A DNA stretch of 62,989 nt from Deinococcus aquatilis DSM 23025 (GCF_000378445.1 NZ_KB899721.1:1-62989); one strand, 5' to 3'; shown: positions 42,695 through 51,442, counted from the stretch's first letter. The notes: generated by a model not told the origin, from the sequence alone. Made by a program: numbers and translations.

Positions 42695-43870
42695 TCAGCC
42701 AAACAGGTAAGGCTCGATCCAGCCGCTGCGGAGGCCGGTGCGGTGGGCCGTGAGCAGAGGATGGGTGGTCGGCGCGGAGGCCAGGGGCGTCTGGCGGCCC
42801 CCTGCGTCCTGCAGGTGCAGCGGCGCACGCAGCAGCCCTGAGGCGTCCATGTTCAGCGCTCCCCGCACCCCGGCCACCTGAACGCCAGAGAGGGCCGCGA
42901 CGAGTGCCACAGGCGTGATCTGTGTGAGGTGCTGCGCCGCTGCCGCGATCCACAGGCCAGTGTCGTAGCCCAGCGCCGTGAGGGTCTGGCTGGGGGTGGC
43001 CTGTGCCGGTTGCTCCCACCCCGGCTGTCCCAGCTCTCTGGCCGAACTGATGCCCACCGCCGAGGCCGCGTCCGGCCAGCTGAGTGCGCGGGAATACGCG
43101 CCGGCAGTCAGGCTCCCGACCGTGACCTGCAGGCCCAGGCGGACGCAGGCCCGCAAGATCTCGGGGGCGTTGGTCAGGTCGCTGGCGATCAGGTGCATGT
43201 GGGCGGCCCCGCTGTCCCTGACCAGCTGCGCCAGTGCAGCGGGCGAATACGTCTCGGCTCCGTTGACGATGGTGGTTCCCGTCAGGAGGCCGCGGGCACT
43301 GCTCAGCCCCGCCGTGAAGGCAAAGGGCAGGTCATAACCGCTCTCCAGCAGCGACATCAGCAGGTGGGTGGGCCGCCCCCGCTGACCCAGCAGGCTGCCG
43401 TGCATCCATTCGGCTTCCCAGGCGTGCAGGCTGGTCGTCAGGGTCAGGGGCAGGGCTGCCCCGCTGTCCGGCATGCGGGCTCCCACCTCGGCGGCAATGA
43501 CCGGAAGAGGGGCGGCGGCCAGCGCGGGCTGCATCAGGCGGGCCAGGCCGTCTCCCAGCGCAATGAGAGCGTCGGGGCGGGCCGACAACGCTGCCCGGGT
43601 GGCCGCGCTGATCTGCTTGAGGCGGGGGCCGGTCAGGTGGATGCTGAGTTCGGTGCCTGTTCGGCGCAGCACGGGAGTCAGGCCACGCACAAAGGGTTCG
43701 GTCAGGTCGGCAGGGCCGCCGAAGGCCGGGGCCACCAGCGCCAACCGCAGCGGACGCACAGCCGGGCGGGCGGCCTGCACCTGTGCGCCCACTGTGCCGG
43801 TGACAGCGAGCGGCAGCGCCGCAGCAAGGGCTTTGAGCAGACTCCGGCGCGAAGAAATGAGGTTGGGCAT
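42695..43870 (-). CDS. Tat-type periplasmic binding protein in the RiPP/collar operon
   Basis: 391 residues beginning MPNLISSRRSLLKALAAALPLAVTG, a twin-arginine signal. The mature part looks like a type 1 periplasmic-binding fold (LRLALVAPAFGGPADLTEPFVRG, ALIALGDGLARLMQP, LGYDTGLWIAAAAQHL), similar to branched-chain amino-acid receptors. No transporter partner is encoded nearby. Its ATG shares one base with the stop of the first collar gene (TGATG), so the two are translated together. It may sense or hold a ligand rather than serve import. Confidence 0.7.
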   Translation of the reverse strand: MPNLISSRRSLLKALAAALPLAVTGTVGAQVQAARPAVRPLRLALVAPAFGGPADLTEPFVRGLTPVLRRTGTELSIHLTGPRLKQISAATRAALSARPDALIALGDGLARLMQPALAAAPLPVIAAEVGARMPDSGAALPLTLTTSLHAWEAEWMHGSLLGQRGRPTHLLMSLLESGYDLPFAFTAGLSSARGLLTGTTIVNGAETYSPAALAQLVRDSGAAHMHLIASDLTNAPEILRACVRLGLQVTVGSLTAGAYSRALSWPDAASAVGISSARELGQPGWEQPAQATPSQTLTALGYDTGLWIAAAAQHLTQITPVALVAALSGVQVAGVRGALNMDASGLLRAPLHLQDAGGRQTPLASAPTTHPLLTAHRTGLRSGWIEPYLFG

Positions 43871-44388
43871 CAGGGCCTCTGGGGGAAAATGCCGACGAGG
43901 GCAATAATAAAATTCACGGTGAGAAACGGCGGCATGTTGTTGTGGGGCTGTGACCCGCCCGCCGGAGACAGCGAGGCCGGGGCCAGACTGGTCACCGCGC
44001 TCCCTACCGGGCCATAGGCGCTGAATTCCGTGCTGCGGGCCAACGAGCGGTCTGTGGGCGCCGTGCTGGTGCCGGGCGTATCAAAAGCTTTGAGGGTATG
44101 GATGTGCGCGGGGATTTCCTGCTGAAGCAGCGAGACCTGTGCCTGACCGGTCATTTCCCCCTGCACATACTCGCTGAGGCCCTGCCCCTGCCCCATCCCG
44201 AGCGGCGACCTGCCCCGCAGATCCGGCAGGCCGAAGGTCGCTCTGCCGTCGCCTCCGTAGGTGGTGCCCAGCAGACTGAACAGGGCGGTGTTCTGCGAGA
44301 TGGAGAGGATCTGGCCGTCGCACAGCGCCCAGCCGTTCGGAGCAAAGTTTCCGGCGAACATCCGAATTTCTGCAATAAAAGGTTCCAT
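43870..44388 (-). CDS. Phage tail collar domain protein (MdpB-like), copy 1
   Basis: 172 residues. The collar domain starts IRMFAGNFAPNGWALCDGQILSISQNTALFSLLGTTYGGDG and runs to FGLPDLRGRSPLGMGQG. The protein ends GGSQPHNNMPPFLTVNFIIALVGIFP. This is the compact microcystin-dependent-protein type found as repeated genes outside phages. AAGGAC lies before ATG 44388. Three paralogs in tandem with lipoproteins suggest a secreted or surface-bound assembly; the function is unknown. Confidence 0.85.
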   Translation of the reverse strand: MEPFIAEIRMFAGNFAPNGWALCDGQILSISQNTALFSLLGTTYGGDGRATFGLPDLRGRSPLGMGQGQGLSEYVQGEMTGQAQVSLLQQEIPAHIHTLKAFDTPGTSTAPTDRSLARSTEFSAYGPVGSAVTSLAPASLSPAGGSQPHNNMPPFLTVNFIIALVGIFPQRP

Positions 44389-44436
44389 GGTCGTCCTTTG
44401 ATCTGGGCGTGCTGCTCCGGGGTGCTCGGGAAACGT

Positions 44437-44964
44437 TCAGGCCTGAGAAGGAAAAATTCCTGCCCAGCAGATGATAAAATTGATGGCCAGCACCGGAGGC
44501 ATGTTGGTGTGAGGCTGCGAGCCGCCGCTGACCGTGACCGCCTGGGCCGCCAGCGCCGTGGGCCGCCTGCCTGCACCGATATACACGTCACCCGTGGCGG
44601 GTTGGCCCAGCCACTGCCCCGCGGGAGACGGGACAGGAGGAGTGGGCGCGGGTCCCGTACTGGCGACCAGCGCGTGACTGTGGGCAGGGATCTGGTTGGA
44701 GGTCAGCGTGACACTTTCCGTGCCAGTCTGCTCTCCAAGCACGTAGGTGGTGCCGCTCAAGCTTCTTCCCATATGCAGCGGCAGGCGGCTCTGCAAATTG
44801 GGCAACGCAAAGGTGCTCTGGCCGTCGCCGCCGTAGGTGGTGCCGATCAGGGTAAACAGAACCTCGTACTCCGAGATCGGCAGGAGTTGGCCGTTGCACA
44901 TCAGCCAGCCCACAGGGGCAAAATTGCCCGCGAACATCCGAATCGTTCCTATGTACTCGCTCAT
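44437..44964 (-). CDS. Phage tail collar domain protein (MdpB-like), copy 2
   Basis: 175 residues with the same plan: IRMFAGNFAPVGWLMCNGQLLPISEYEVLFTLIGTTYGGDG, FALPNLQSRLPLHMG and the end GGSQPHTNMPPVLAINFIICWAGIFP. The variable middle (VASTGPAPTPPVPSPAGQWL) differs from the other copies and could be the exposed, specific part. 48 bp separate it from copy 1. Confidence 0.85.
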   Translation of the reverse strand: MSEYIGTIRMFAGNFAPVGWLMCNGQLLPISEYEVLFTLIGTTYGGDGQSTFALPNLQSRLPLHMGRSLSGTTYVLGEQTGTESVTLTSNQIPAHSHALVASTGPAPTPPVPSPAGQWLGQPATGDVYIGAGRRPTALAAQAVTVSGGSQPHTNMPPVLAINFIICWAGIFPSQA

Positions 44965-45073
44965 ATCAGGCCTCTGTGGTGCGGGGAGGGGTCAGCGTCT
45001 TGAATGGGGTGCAGGCGGGGAGGGCCACTGGATTGACCGGGGCACCTTCGGCCCAGACCGTGTCCCCAGACCT

Positions 45074-45568
45074 TCAGTTGCGCGAGGGAAAAGTGCCGAC
45101 CAGAGCGATCACGAAGTTCAGCGTCTGCACTGGCGGCATATTGCTGTGCGGTTGTGAGCCGCCCACCACGGACAGCGACGCCGGGGCCATCTGGTTCAGG
45201 GCCGCGCTGCTGGAATCGTAGAGGGCGGCGCTGGCCAGCAGATTGCCCGCAGGAACAGGAACCGTGCCCGCCGCGGTGAGGGCCTGCACCTGGTGGGTGT
45301 GGGCGGGCAACTCGCCGGAGGTCAGCGTGTGCTGCTCCTCTCCGGCCCGGTCGCCCGGGATATAGCCGTTGCCCACATGCAGCGGCACCCGTCCCCGAAA
45401 GTCGGGCAGCGCGAAGGTGGTTCTGCCGTCGCCGCCGTAGGTGGTGCCCAGAAGGCTGAACAGCGCCTGATTCTGCTGGATGGACAGGAGTTGCCCGTTG
45501 CACAGCGCCCAGCCTTTCGGCGGAAATCCGAAGGCCAGGATATCGATTTGACCAAGAAAAGGTTCCAT
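45074..45568 (-). CDS. Phage tail collar domain protein (MdpB-like), copy 3
   Basis: 164 residues from ATG 45568, with AAAGGACGG upstream. Collar core: FGFPPKGWALCNGQLLSIQQNQALFSLLGTTYGGDG, FALPDFRGRVPLHVG and the end GGSQPHSNMPPVQTLNFVIALVGTFP. The sequence reads open further upstream, but that part does not resemble the family. It is the first of the three copies in transcription order, 68 bp after the beta-helix lipoprotein gene. Confidence 0.85.
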   Translation of the reverse strand: MEPFLGQIDILAFGFPPKGWALCNGQLLSIQQNQALFSLLGTTYGGDGRTTFALPDFRGRVPLHVGNGYIPGDRAGEEQHTLTSGELPAHTHQVQALTAAGTVPVPAGNLLASAALYDSSSAALNQMAPASLSVVGGSQPHSNMPPVQTLNFVIALVGTFPSRN

Positions 45569-45636
45569 AAACCGTCCTTTGCGTGAGGAGAAACAGAACT
45601 TGTCTGGAATGGGGCCCACGGGCCTCTGGCGCGCGC

Positions 45637-48336
45637 TCAGAAGGTCGGCAGGCTGCAGGTCAGATTGGAGACGTTGGTGGTGTCTGCAAACACGGTCGAA
45701 GGGGCGTTGCGGCCGCTCACAAAAGCGGCGACATTGGCAGGACTGCTGCCGCCCCCGGTCAGGCCCTGCAGGGCCAGCGGATTGCTGCCCACCTGCCACA
45801 CGTAGATGCCCGTGAGACTGGGATCACTGAGGTTGCCGCGCATGAGGTTGCCCGAAAGGTTGGCGCACAGCGTGGTGTTTTCTGCGGGCGTGCCGTTACC
45901 ACTTTCAAGCATCATGCTTTCCAGGCCGAAGCCGACGTTGGTCTGCGCGACGTTGTTGGTGGCCGTCACGTCCAGCCGTCCAGTCTTCTGTCTGGCGGCA
46001 AATTCCAGTCCAAAGTTGCCGTAGCCGCTGACCGTGTTGTTGTTGACCGCGAAGCGGGCCGTTCCTGTACCTGCAACGATCAGCGAGAGGCCGTTGCCCG
46101 CGCCGAGGGGATTGAGGTTCACCTGATTGCCCTGCACGTAGCCCTGATCGTTCTGGGCGCTGGCGTGCGTGCTGCGGTAGGTAAAGCCGCCCCCCTGCGA
46201 GGTGGTGTTGGTGACCGTGTTGTTGGAGAAGGTGACCTGCGCGTCGGCCTGCCCATCGTGCCGGAACTGCATGGCGGTGCTGCCGTTGTCCAGGAAGACG
46301 TTGTTGGTGGCGACGATGTTGGCCCGCCCGGTTTCGCTGGAGGCCGTGCTGTAATCCACGCCCAGGCCAGCGTTGTTCTGCAGGCGCATCCAGTTCAGGC
46401 TGACATTCAGCAGGCGGTTCTGGGGACGAATGGACACGCCGCTCAGGACGGCCCCGGAAACCGTGCCGCCTGAAGCGGGGGTGCCTGTTCCGCTGACCGT
46501 CAGGGTGCCGCCCACATCGCTGAGGGTCAGCCCGTTGGAAGGCGAAGCAGAGGAGTCGAGGCGGGTAAAAGACGCGGCCAGCACGCCGGCGCTGAGGTTG
46601 AGGGCCGGGCCAGCCGTGGCCCCGACGCTCAGGGTATCGGCGGTCAGGGTGCCGAACGTGCTGCCCGACAGTCCCGCGGTCTGGCCCGTGATGCCCAGGC
46701 CCCGAACGGTGTTGTTCTGGGCCAGGGTAATGCCTACCCCGGAAGCGTGACCGATCAGGCTGGGACTGCTGCCCGCAGGCAAAATGGGGGTGGCTCCCAG
46801 CGTCAGGGGCACCCCCTCGCCCAGCAATACCTGATTGTTTTTCAGGGTGATTCCGGCGTTCTGGCCGCTGGTGGTGCCGTTGCCCCGCGCCACGTACAGG
46901 GTATCGCCCGCGCCCGATGCATTCTGGGCGCCCAGCAGGGTACTGAAGGGGGTCTCCTGGCGGCCATCGCCGTTGCTGCCGCTGTTGTTCACGTACCAGA
47001 CCCGGCCAGCCACATTCACGTCCACGTTGATGTCCGGACTGGAGCAGGTGCGGTCATCGGTCACGCGGTAGGTCAGGCGGTCGGTGACCGCAGGCGCTCC
47101 GTCACCCACCTTGGGCCGGAACACCACATCTCCCGCTGGCTCCACACTCACGTTTCCGCCCCGCGCACTGCTGGGCTGGCCGCTGAAACTGGGACTGGCT
47201 CCGGCATAGGCCGAGTAGGCCCCGGCCAGTCCTGCGCCCGCGGGCACGTTCAGGCGCGTATTGCCGATGGCGCTCAGGGCCGCCACCGGAGACTTCAGGG
47301 CCAGGTCGCCGCCCAACTGCGCCAGTCGGTTGGTGTTGCCCGCCGTAGTGGCCGACCCCACAAACAGAGCCGTGTTGCCCGCAAAGCTGCTGCCGCAGAG
47401 CGTCACCACCGGGGTGGCGGCTCCCAGCGCGGCGGCGCGGACGCTGGCCTGACTGCCCGCCCCCTGCTCCTCCACGCTTTCGGTCACGCGGGTCAGGCTG
47501 TCGTCCATGGCCTCAAAGGACATGGTAAAGCCGAAGGGATCATCAGCCACGGCGGCCTGCAGCGGCACTTTGACCGCCAGCGTGACGACGCCGTCGAATT
47601 GATTGGCGGCGGGACTCGCTCCCAGCGTGCGGCTGCCCGGGGTGGTTCTGTTGCGCACCACAAAGCCGTAAGGGAAGAGACGCACCGCGCCTGCCGGAAC
47701 CGCGCTGACTTCCTGCTCCGCAAACACCTGGAGATCTTCGGCCCCGTTCAGCGGTGTGGGCCGGTCATTGAGACGGTCGAGCGTCATGGCGTGCGTGGGC
47801 AGGATGGTCGGGGCAATGGCCGGATCAGCGGCGCTGCCGTCGAAGCGGGTCAGGTTGCCCAGCGCTGTTTCTCCGATGGTGCTGGGGGTACTGGCGGCCA
47901 CCAGCGTCAGGTTGGTGCGGGCACTGGCGTAGGGCGTGCCGTTCTGGGCCGCATTTCTGACCCGGAAGGTGGCGTACAGGTAGCGCATGCCGCCCGCCCC
48001 CCGTTGACCCAGGGTAAACGAGCCATTGGACAGGGATTCCAGCTGAATGCCGCCCCGGTCGGTGAGGGCCTGCGTCCCCAGGCCAGCTTGGGGAATCTGC
48101 TGCGCCGTAAAACTGCCGTCGGCCTGACCGGTAAAGGCGATCTTCACCACGCCCAGCGGCGTCAGCTCGGCGGCCTGGGGAGCGGCGGGTACGGTGGCCG
48201 GAGGAACCTCACCGACGTCCACATTGGGAAGAGTGACGGAGGGGACAGCGGCCGTGGGAGGGACCGCAGGAGAGCTGCACGCTCCCAGCAGCAACGTTCC
48301 CAACACAGCGGCAGACGTCAGTGGAATGGCCCGCAT
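45637..48336 (-). CDS. Large lipoprotein with paralogous N-terminal domain and beta-helix
   Basis: 899 residues from ATG 48336, which has GAGGAGAG 6 nt upstream. The lipobox is TLLLGACSS. Residues ~40-290 are homologous to the lipoprotein encoded just upstream (shared VRNAAQxGTPxAxAR, NLTLxAxxxPS, AEDLQVFxExEV, FPYGxVV, EEQ). A cadherin-like or Ig-like segment follows (DRLTYRVTDDRTCSSPDINVD), then a right-handed beta-helix (GLGITGQTAGLSGSTF, NNVFLDNGSTAMQFRHDGQ, NNTVSGYGNFGLEF). It is likely to sit on the cell surface or outer envelope. A ligand is unknown. Confidence 0.75.
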   Translation of the reverse strand: MRAIPLTSAAVLGTLLLGACSSPAVPPTAAVPSVTLPNVDVGEVPPATVPAAPQAAELTPLGVVKIAFTGQADGSFTAQQIPQAGLGTQALTDRGGIQLESLSNGSFTLGQRGAGGMRYLYATFRVRNAAQNGTPYASARTNLTLVAASTPSTIGETALGNLTRFDGSAADPAIAPTILPTHAMTLDRLNDRPTPLNGAEDLQVFAEQEVSAVPAGAVRLFPYGFVVRNRTTPGSRTLGASPAANQFDGVVTLAVKVPLQAAVADDPFGFTMSFEAMDDSLTRVTESVEEQGAGSQASVRAAALGAATPVVTLCGSSFAGNTALFVGSATTAGNTNRLAQLGGDLALKSPVAALSAIGNTRLNVPAGAGLAGAYSAYAGASPSFSGQPSSARGGNVSVEPAGDVVFRPKVGDGAPAVTDRLTYRVTDDRTCSSPDINVDVNVAGRVWYVNNSGSNGDGRQETPFSTLLGAQNASGAGDTLYVARGNGTTSGQNAGITLKNNQVLLGEGVPLTLGATPILPAGSSPSLIGHASGVGITLAQNNTVRGLGITGQTAGLSGSTFGTLTADTLSVGATAGPALNLSAGVLAASFTRLDSSASPSNGLTLSDVGGTLTVSGTGTPASGGTVSGAVLSGVSIRPQNRLLNVSLNWMRLQNNAGLGVDYSTASSETGRANIVATNNVFLDNGSTAMQFRHDGQADAQVTFSNNTVTNTTSQGGGFTYRSTHASAQNDQGYVQGNQVNLNPLGAGNGLSLIVAGTGTARFAVNNNTVSGYGNFGLEFAARQKTGRLDVTATNNVAQTNVGFGLESMMLESGNGTPAENTTLCANLSGNLMRGNLSDPSLTGIYVWQVGSNPLALQGLTGGGSSPANVAAFVSGRNAPSTVFADTTNVSNLTCSLPTF

Positions 48337-48347
48337 GGCAGCTCTCC

Positions 48348-49376
48348 TCATGGGCACCCGTTGACCAGGTAGGCGGCGGTCGGCGCACCGACGAGGTCAG
48401 CCGTCCGAACCTGACAGACCAAGCGGGAAGGAAACGCGGCACTGGCGTATCCCGTTCCGGGCAGCGTATTGATCAGGGTGGGATTGACGGTGGCGGCACG
48501 CGCCAGAACGCTCGCGTCGCCCAGGGACTGTTCTTCCAGACTCTGGGTGATGCGGGTATCGGGGTCTTCGACCACCAGAAAGGTGATCCGGAAGGCCCAG
48601 GGATCGCGCCGATTGCCCTGCGGCGGCACCTGCTGGGCGTCGTCGGGCTGGAGGGGCAATTTGACGCTCAGGGCCACCCGTCCGTCGTACTGGCCGGCGG
48701 CGGGGTTGGCCGTCAGGGTGCGCCCGCCTGCTGGGGTATGCACCACATAGCCGTAAGGGAACACCGTTTGCACGCCCAGTTGCGCGTACGTGCTGACCGG
48801 GGTTCCGGCCTGCGAAAAACTGCCCGGCAGGACTTCGGCTTCCGTAAACACCTGCAGATCCTCGCCGCCCCCGGAGAGCGTGGCCCCGCCGGCCAGCGGC
48901 GAGTACTGCATGGCGTGGGTGGGTTTGAGGAGCCTCGCCGTGCCGCCCGGCACCGCTGAACCGTCAAAAGTCGTCAGGCCCCGGAAGGCGGTGCCGTCTG
49001 CATTGCTGGGCAACCCGACTGCGATCAGCGTGAGATTGCGCCGGGCCGTGGCCGAGGGCGTGCCGTCCTGCGCCGCATTGCGAACGGCGTAGGTCGAAGT
49101 GATATAGCGGGTGCCGCCTGCATTGCGCGCCCCGACATCAAAGACGCTGACGCTCAGGGCCTTGAGATCGATGCCGGCCCCCTGTTCGGGCAGAACCAGT
49201 GGCCGAACCGTGCTGGCAACCTGCCCAGAGCCGATCTGATCGAAGCTGATCTCTATCAGGCCCAGGGCCTGCATTCCCTGGGGGTGCGGCGGAGTCTGGG
49301 TCGACGCGCAGCCCATCAGCGACAGGCCCAGGCCAACCACCACCGGCCAAGAGCGGGATACGGTGATCAAAGTCAT
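48348..49376 (-). CDS. Lipoprotein, paralog of the large lipoprotein's N-terminal domain
   Basis: 342 residues from ATG 49376. The lipobox is LGLSLMGCAS. The mature part matches the first ~250 residues of the next gene: LGLIEISFDQIGSGQ, GGTRYITSTYAVRNAAQDGTPSATAR, GGEDLQVFTEAEV, VFPYGYVVHTPAGGRTLTANPAAGQYDGRVALSVKLPLQ and TRITQSLEEQ. It ends with a short cysteine-containing tail. Its stop overlaps the 5' end of the next gene's reading frame (ATGA at 48348-48351). The family could not be named. Confidence 0.75.
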   Translation of the reverse strand: MTLITVSRSWPVVVGLGLSLMGCASTQTPPHPQGMQALGLIEISFDQIGSGQVASTVRPLVLPEQGAGIDLKALSVSVFDVGARNAGGTRYITSTYAVRNAAQDGTPSATARRNLTLIAVGLPSNADGTAFRGLTTFDGSAVPGGTARLLKPTHAMQYSPLAGGATLSGGGEDLQVFTEAEVLPGSFSQAGTPVSTYAQLGVQTVFPYGYVVHTPAGGRTLTANPAAGQYDGRVALSVKLPLQPDDAQQVPPQGNRRDPWAFRITFLVVEDPDTRITQSLEEQSLGDASVLARAATVNPTLINTLPGTGYASAAFPSRLVCQVRTADLVGAPTAAYLVNGCP

Positions 49377-49517
49377 TCCTCTTGCTCCTCCACTGCGCTT
49401 ACCCCAAAAGTGCATCAGGTTGACCTGTTGCGCCCGGACCCGTCACGGCCGCTCCAGAAAAAGGAGAAGCCAGAAATGGCGCCGCGTCTCAGTCCAGATC
49501 CCTGCGCCTGCCAGCAG

Positions 49518-49730
49518 CTAGTAACTGTCGTCGGAAGGGAAGCCGAAGCTGCCGGGACCAATAGGAACCGACTGGATCAGGGTCACGGCTTCCCAGCGTC
49601 CCAGCGGCGTCAGTTGTGGGGGAAGATAAGTGCTCACTGCAGAATGCAGAGGCTTGGCCGCAGCACTCTCATCGGTTGACTTTATAATCTCTTGCTTTTG
49701 CTTCACAATCTTCATTTTAGAGTCGATCAT
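49518..49730 (-). CDS. Probable RiPP precursor peptide with lasso-type leader
   Basis: 70 residues. Residues 35-50, YLPPQLTPLGRWEAVT, fit the lasso leader rule Y-x2-P-x-L-x3-G-x5-T (Y35, P38, L40, G44, T50), the part bound by PqqD-like proteins. If T50 is at position -2, the core would be residues 52-70, IQSVPIGPGSFGFPSDDSY. Positions 7-9 of this core are Gly-Pro-Gly, without the Asp or Glu needed for a lasso ring. The serine next to the C-terminus is a possible kinase target. It is the first gene of the minus-strand series; an in-frame ATG at 49715 is an alternative start. Confidence 0.7.
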   Translation of the reverse strand: MIDSKMKIVKQKQEIIKSTDESAAAKPLHSAVSTYLPPQLTPLGRWEAVTLIQSVPIGPGSFGFPSDDSY

Positions 49731-50390
49731 CCAAAGGACATGTTAAGTTTTCGGCTTTAGAGAGGGGCCTTGATCTCTTGATATTGGGGGCATAGAAGAG
49801 CCCAAGAGTGGCAATAAGTTCAGGCCAAGTCTCCGGGGCGACGGGAATCAAGTGGCTGACCTGGAAGATAAATCTCTATGCCGCTGGCAGGGGCTTTTGT
49901 CTGAGAACGTGGGGCTCCTGAAAAGCGGACCCGCTGCGGTCGTCCGGCGAGATGATAGAGAGTTGCTGGAAATGTCTCCTGTGGGTTTTCCCTACTGATA
50001 TGCAGTGGGAGTGACTTCCCTGACCGGATTATCCACCCAAGTCCACCTGCTTTGAACGCTTTCAGGAGTGGGAGGAGTACGCTGTGTTTCTGAACGTGTT
50101 GGGCACCTCTCACGCAGCACCGCCGTCGGGATGAGGCCTGAGGGAAACTCCTGGTGAGGCGACATCCTGTCCAGTCTGCCCAGAGTCGGAAGGGATGTCT
50201 ATGACCACGAAAGGGTCGTCGGTGATGAACTGTCCAGCATTCCCGCCAGTACGCCTCTGGAGCCTGAAGTCTGGGAAGTCAGGCGGCTTGGCGGTTGTGG
50301 TGCCTCGGCCGTGAACCCGTAGAGTGACGGCGGGATCTGCCGCGCCGCTGGCTCATGCTGCGGCAGTGACCCGGCCAACGACAATCAGGA
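49731..50390. other. 660-bp region upstream of the precursor; no supported gene
   Basis: TAACAT (minus strand, about 49745-49740) lies 9 nt before the precursor start and may be its -10 box. Several short frames were examined, none convincing. Part of the region (49850-50100) might be decayed coding sequence, since it stays open in one minus frame (49820-50113) without a recognisable family. Confidence 0.35.
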
Positions 50391-50603
50391 ATGGGCTTTG
50401 AGGATGACCCCTTCAGCATACAGACCACCGAAAACGGCCTGGTTCGTATTTCACGCGGTGGCCGGGTCATCGTCGTGACTCTGGGCGGTGAACGCGCTGC
50501 CCGGCTGAACAAGGCGCTGGAAGGCACCCAGAACGAAGACGCCCGCCAGCAGCTTCTTGCCCGCATCACCGGAAACGACAGACGCGGCAATGAACGGCCC
50601 TGA
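50391..50603 (+). CDS. Small hypothetical protein
   Basis: 70 residues, MGFEDDPFSIQTTENGLVRI..., containing a beta-hairpin pattern (GLVRISRGGRVIVVTLGG) and a charged helix (ERAARLNKALEGTQNEDARQQLLARITGN). The composition and amphipathic pattern look like a real small protein. No family was recognised. The liv operon lies convergent to it. Confidence 0.55.
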   Translation: MGFEDDPFSIQTTENGLVRISRGGRVIVVTLGGERAARLNKALEGTQNEDARQQLLARITGNDRRGNERP

Positions 50604-50680
50604 GAGTCACGGCTCAGATTCGATCTGTGGCTGAGGCGGGTGGAAACACGGAGGCATCTTCGGCCGACCAGAAGTGCGGC

Positions 50681-51442
50681 TCACACCCCCAGATACGCCT
50701 TGATGATGTCGGGGTCGCCCATCAGGTCGCGGCTAGGGCCGACTTTCACCAGTTTGCCCAGCTCCAGCACGTAGGTTCGGTCAGTCACCTTCAGCACCTG
50801 CCGCACGTTCTGTTCGACCAGCAGCACGGTCAGGCCCAGTTCCCGCAAAGAGCCGATCACGCGCATGACTTCGGAGACCACCAGCGGCGCGAGGCCCAGG
50901 CTCGGTTCGTCCATCAGCAGCACCTCGGGTTCACTCATCAGGGCGCGGCCAATGGCGACCATCTGCTGCTCGCCGCCCGACAGGGCAGCGGCGGGCGTGC
51001 TGCGCTTGTCCACCAGGCGGGGAAAAAAGTCGTAGACCTTTTGCAGATTCTGGGCGCGGCGTGCGCGGGTGCGCGGCAGATACGCGCCCATCAACAGGTT
51101 TTCTTCCACGGTCATCTGCCCGAACAGTTGGCGGCCCATCGGTACGTGGGCCACACCCAGATCGGTGATTTTGTGAGGGGGCACGCCGTTGAGGTTGTGC
51201 TGGCGGTAGGCCGCGGTTCCGGCCCGCGCCCTCAGCATCCCCGACAGCACGCGCAAAATGGTGCTTTTGCCGCTGCCGTTGCCGCCCACCAGTCCCACCA
51301 ACTCGCCCTTAGACACATGCAGGCCCACGCCGAACACGACCTGCACCTCTCCGTAGGCCACCTCCAGATTTTCTACGTTCAGCACGCGGTCCTGGGCATT
51401 CACGAAGGACGCGGCGGGCGGGGCGGAAGGCAGGCTAGTCAT
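50681..51442 (-). CDS. livF: Branched-chain amino-acid ABC importer ATPase
   Basis: 253 residues. Walker A LVGGNGSGKST, the LivF signature ALSGGEQQMVAIGRALM, Walker B VLLMDEPSLGLAPLVV and LLVEQNV. Start overlaps the livG stop by 8 bp (ATGACTAG). It is the last gene of the operon. Together with LivG it powers import of leucine, isoleucine, valine or related amino acids. Confidence 0.93.
   Translation of the reverse strand: MTSLPSAPPAASFVNAQDRVLNVENLEVAYGEVQVVFGVGLHVSKGELVGLVGGNGSGKSTILRVLSGMLRARAGTAAYRQHNLNGVPPHKITDLGVAHVPMGRQLFGQMTVEENLLMGAYLPRTRARRAQNLQKVYDFFPRLVDKRSTPAAALSGGEQQMVAIGRALMSEPEVLLMDEPSLGLAPLVVSEVMRVIGSLRELGLTVLLVEQNVRQVLKVTDRTYVLELGKLVKVGPSRDLMGDPDIIKAYLGV

Noticed and set aside
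43870..45568. A prophage
   Set aside because: Collar-type proteins alone do not make a phage. No capsid, terminase, portal, integrase or lysis genes are near, and the neighbours are lipoproteins and RiPP enzymes.
46747..48372. A 541-residue plus-strand protein
   Set aside because: It is the shadow of the beta-helix lipoprotein gene on the other strand, rich in Gly, Arg, Gln and His, as usual for antisense frames in high-GC DNA.
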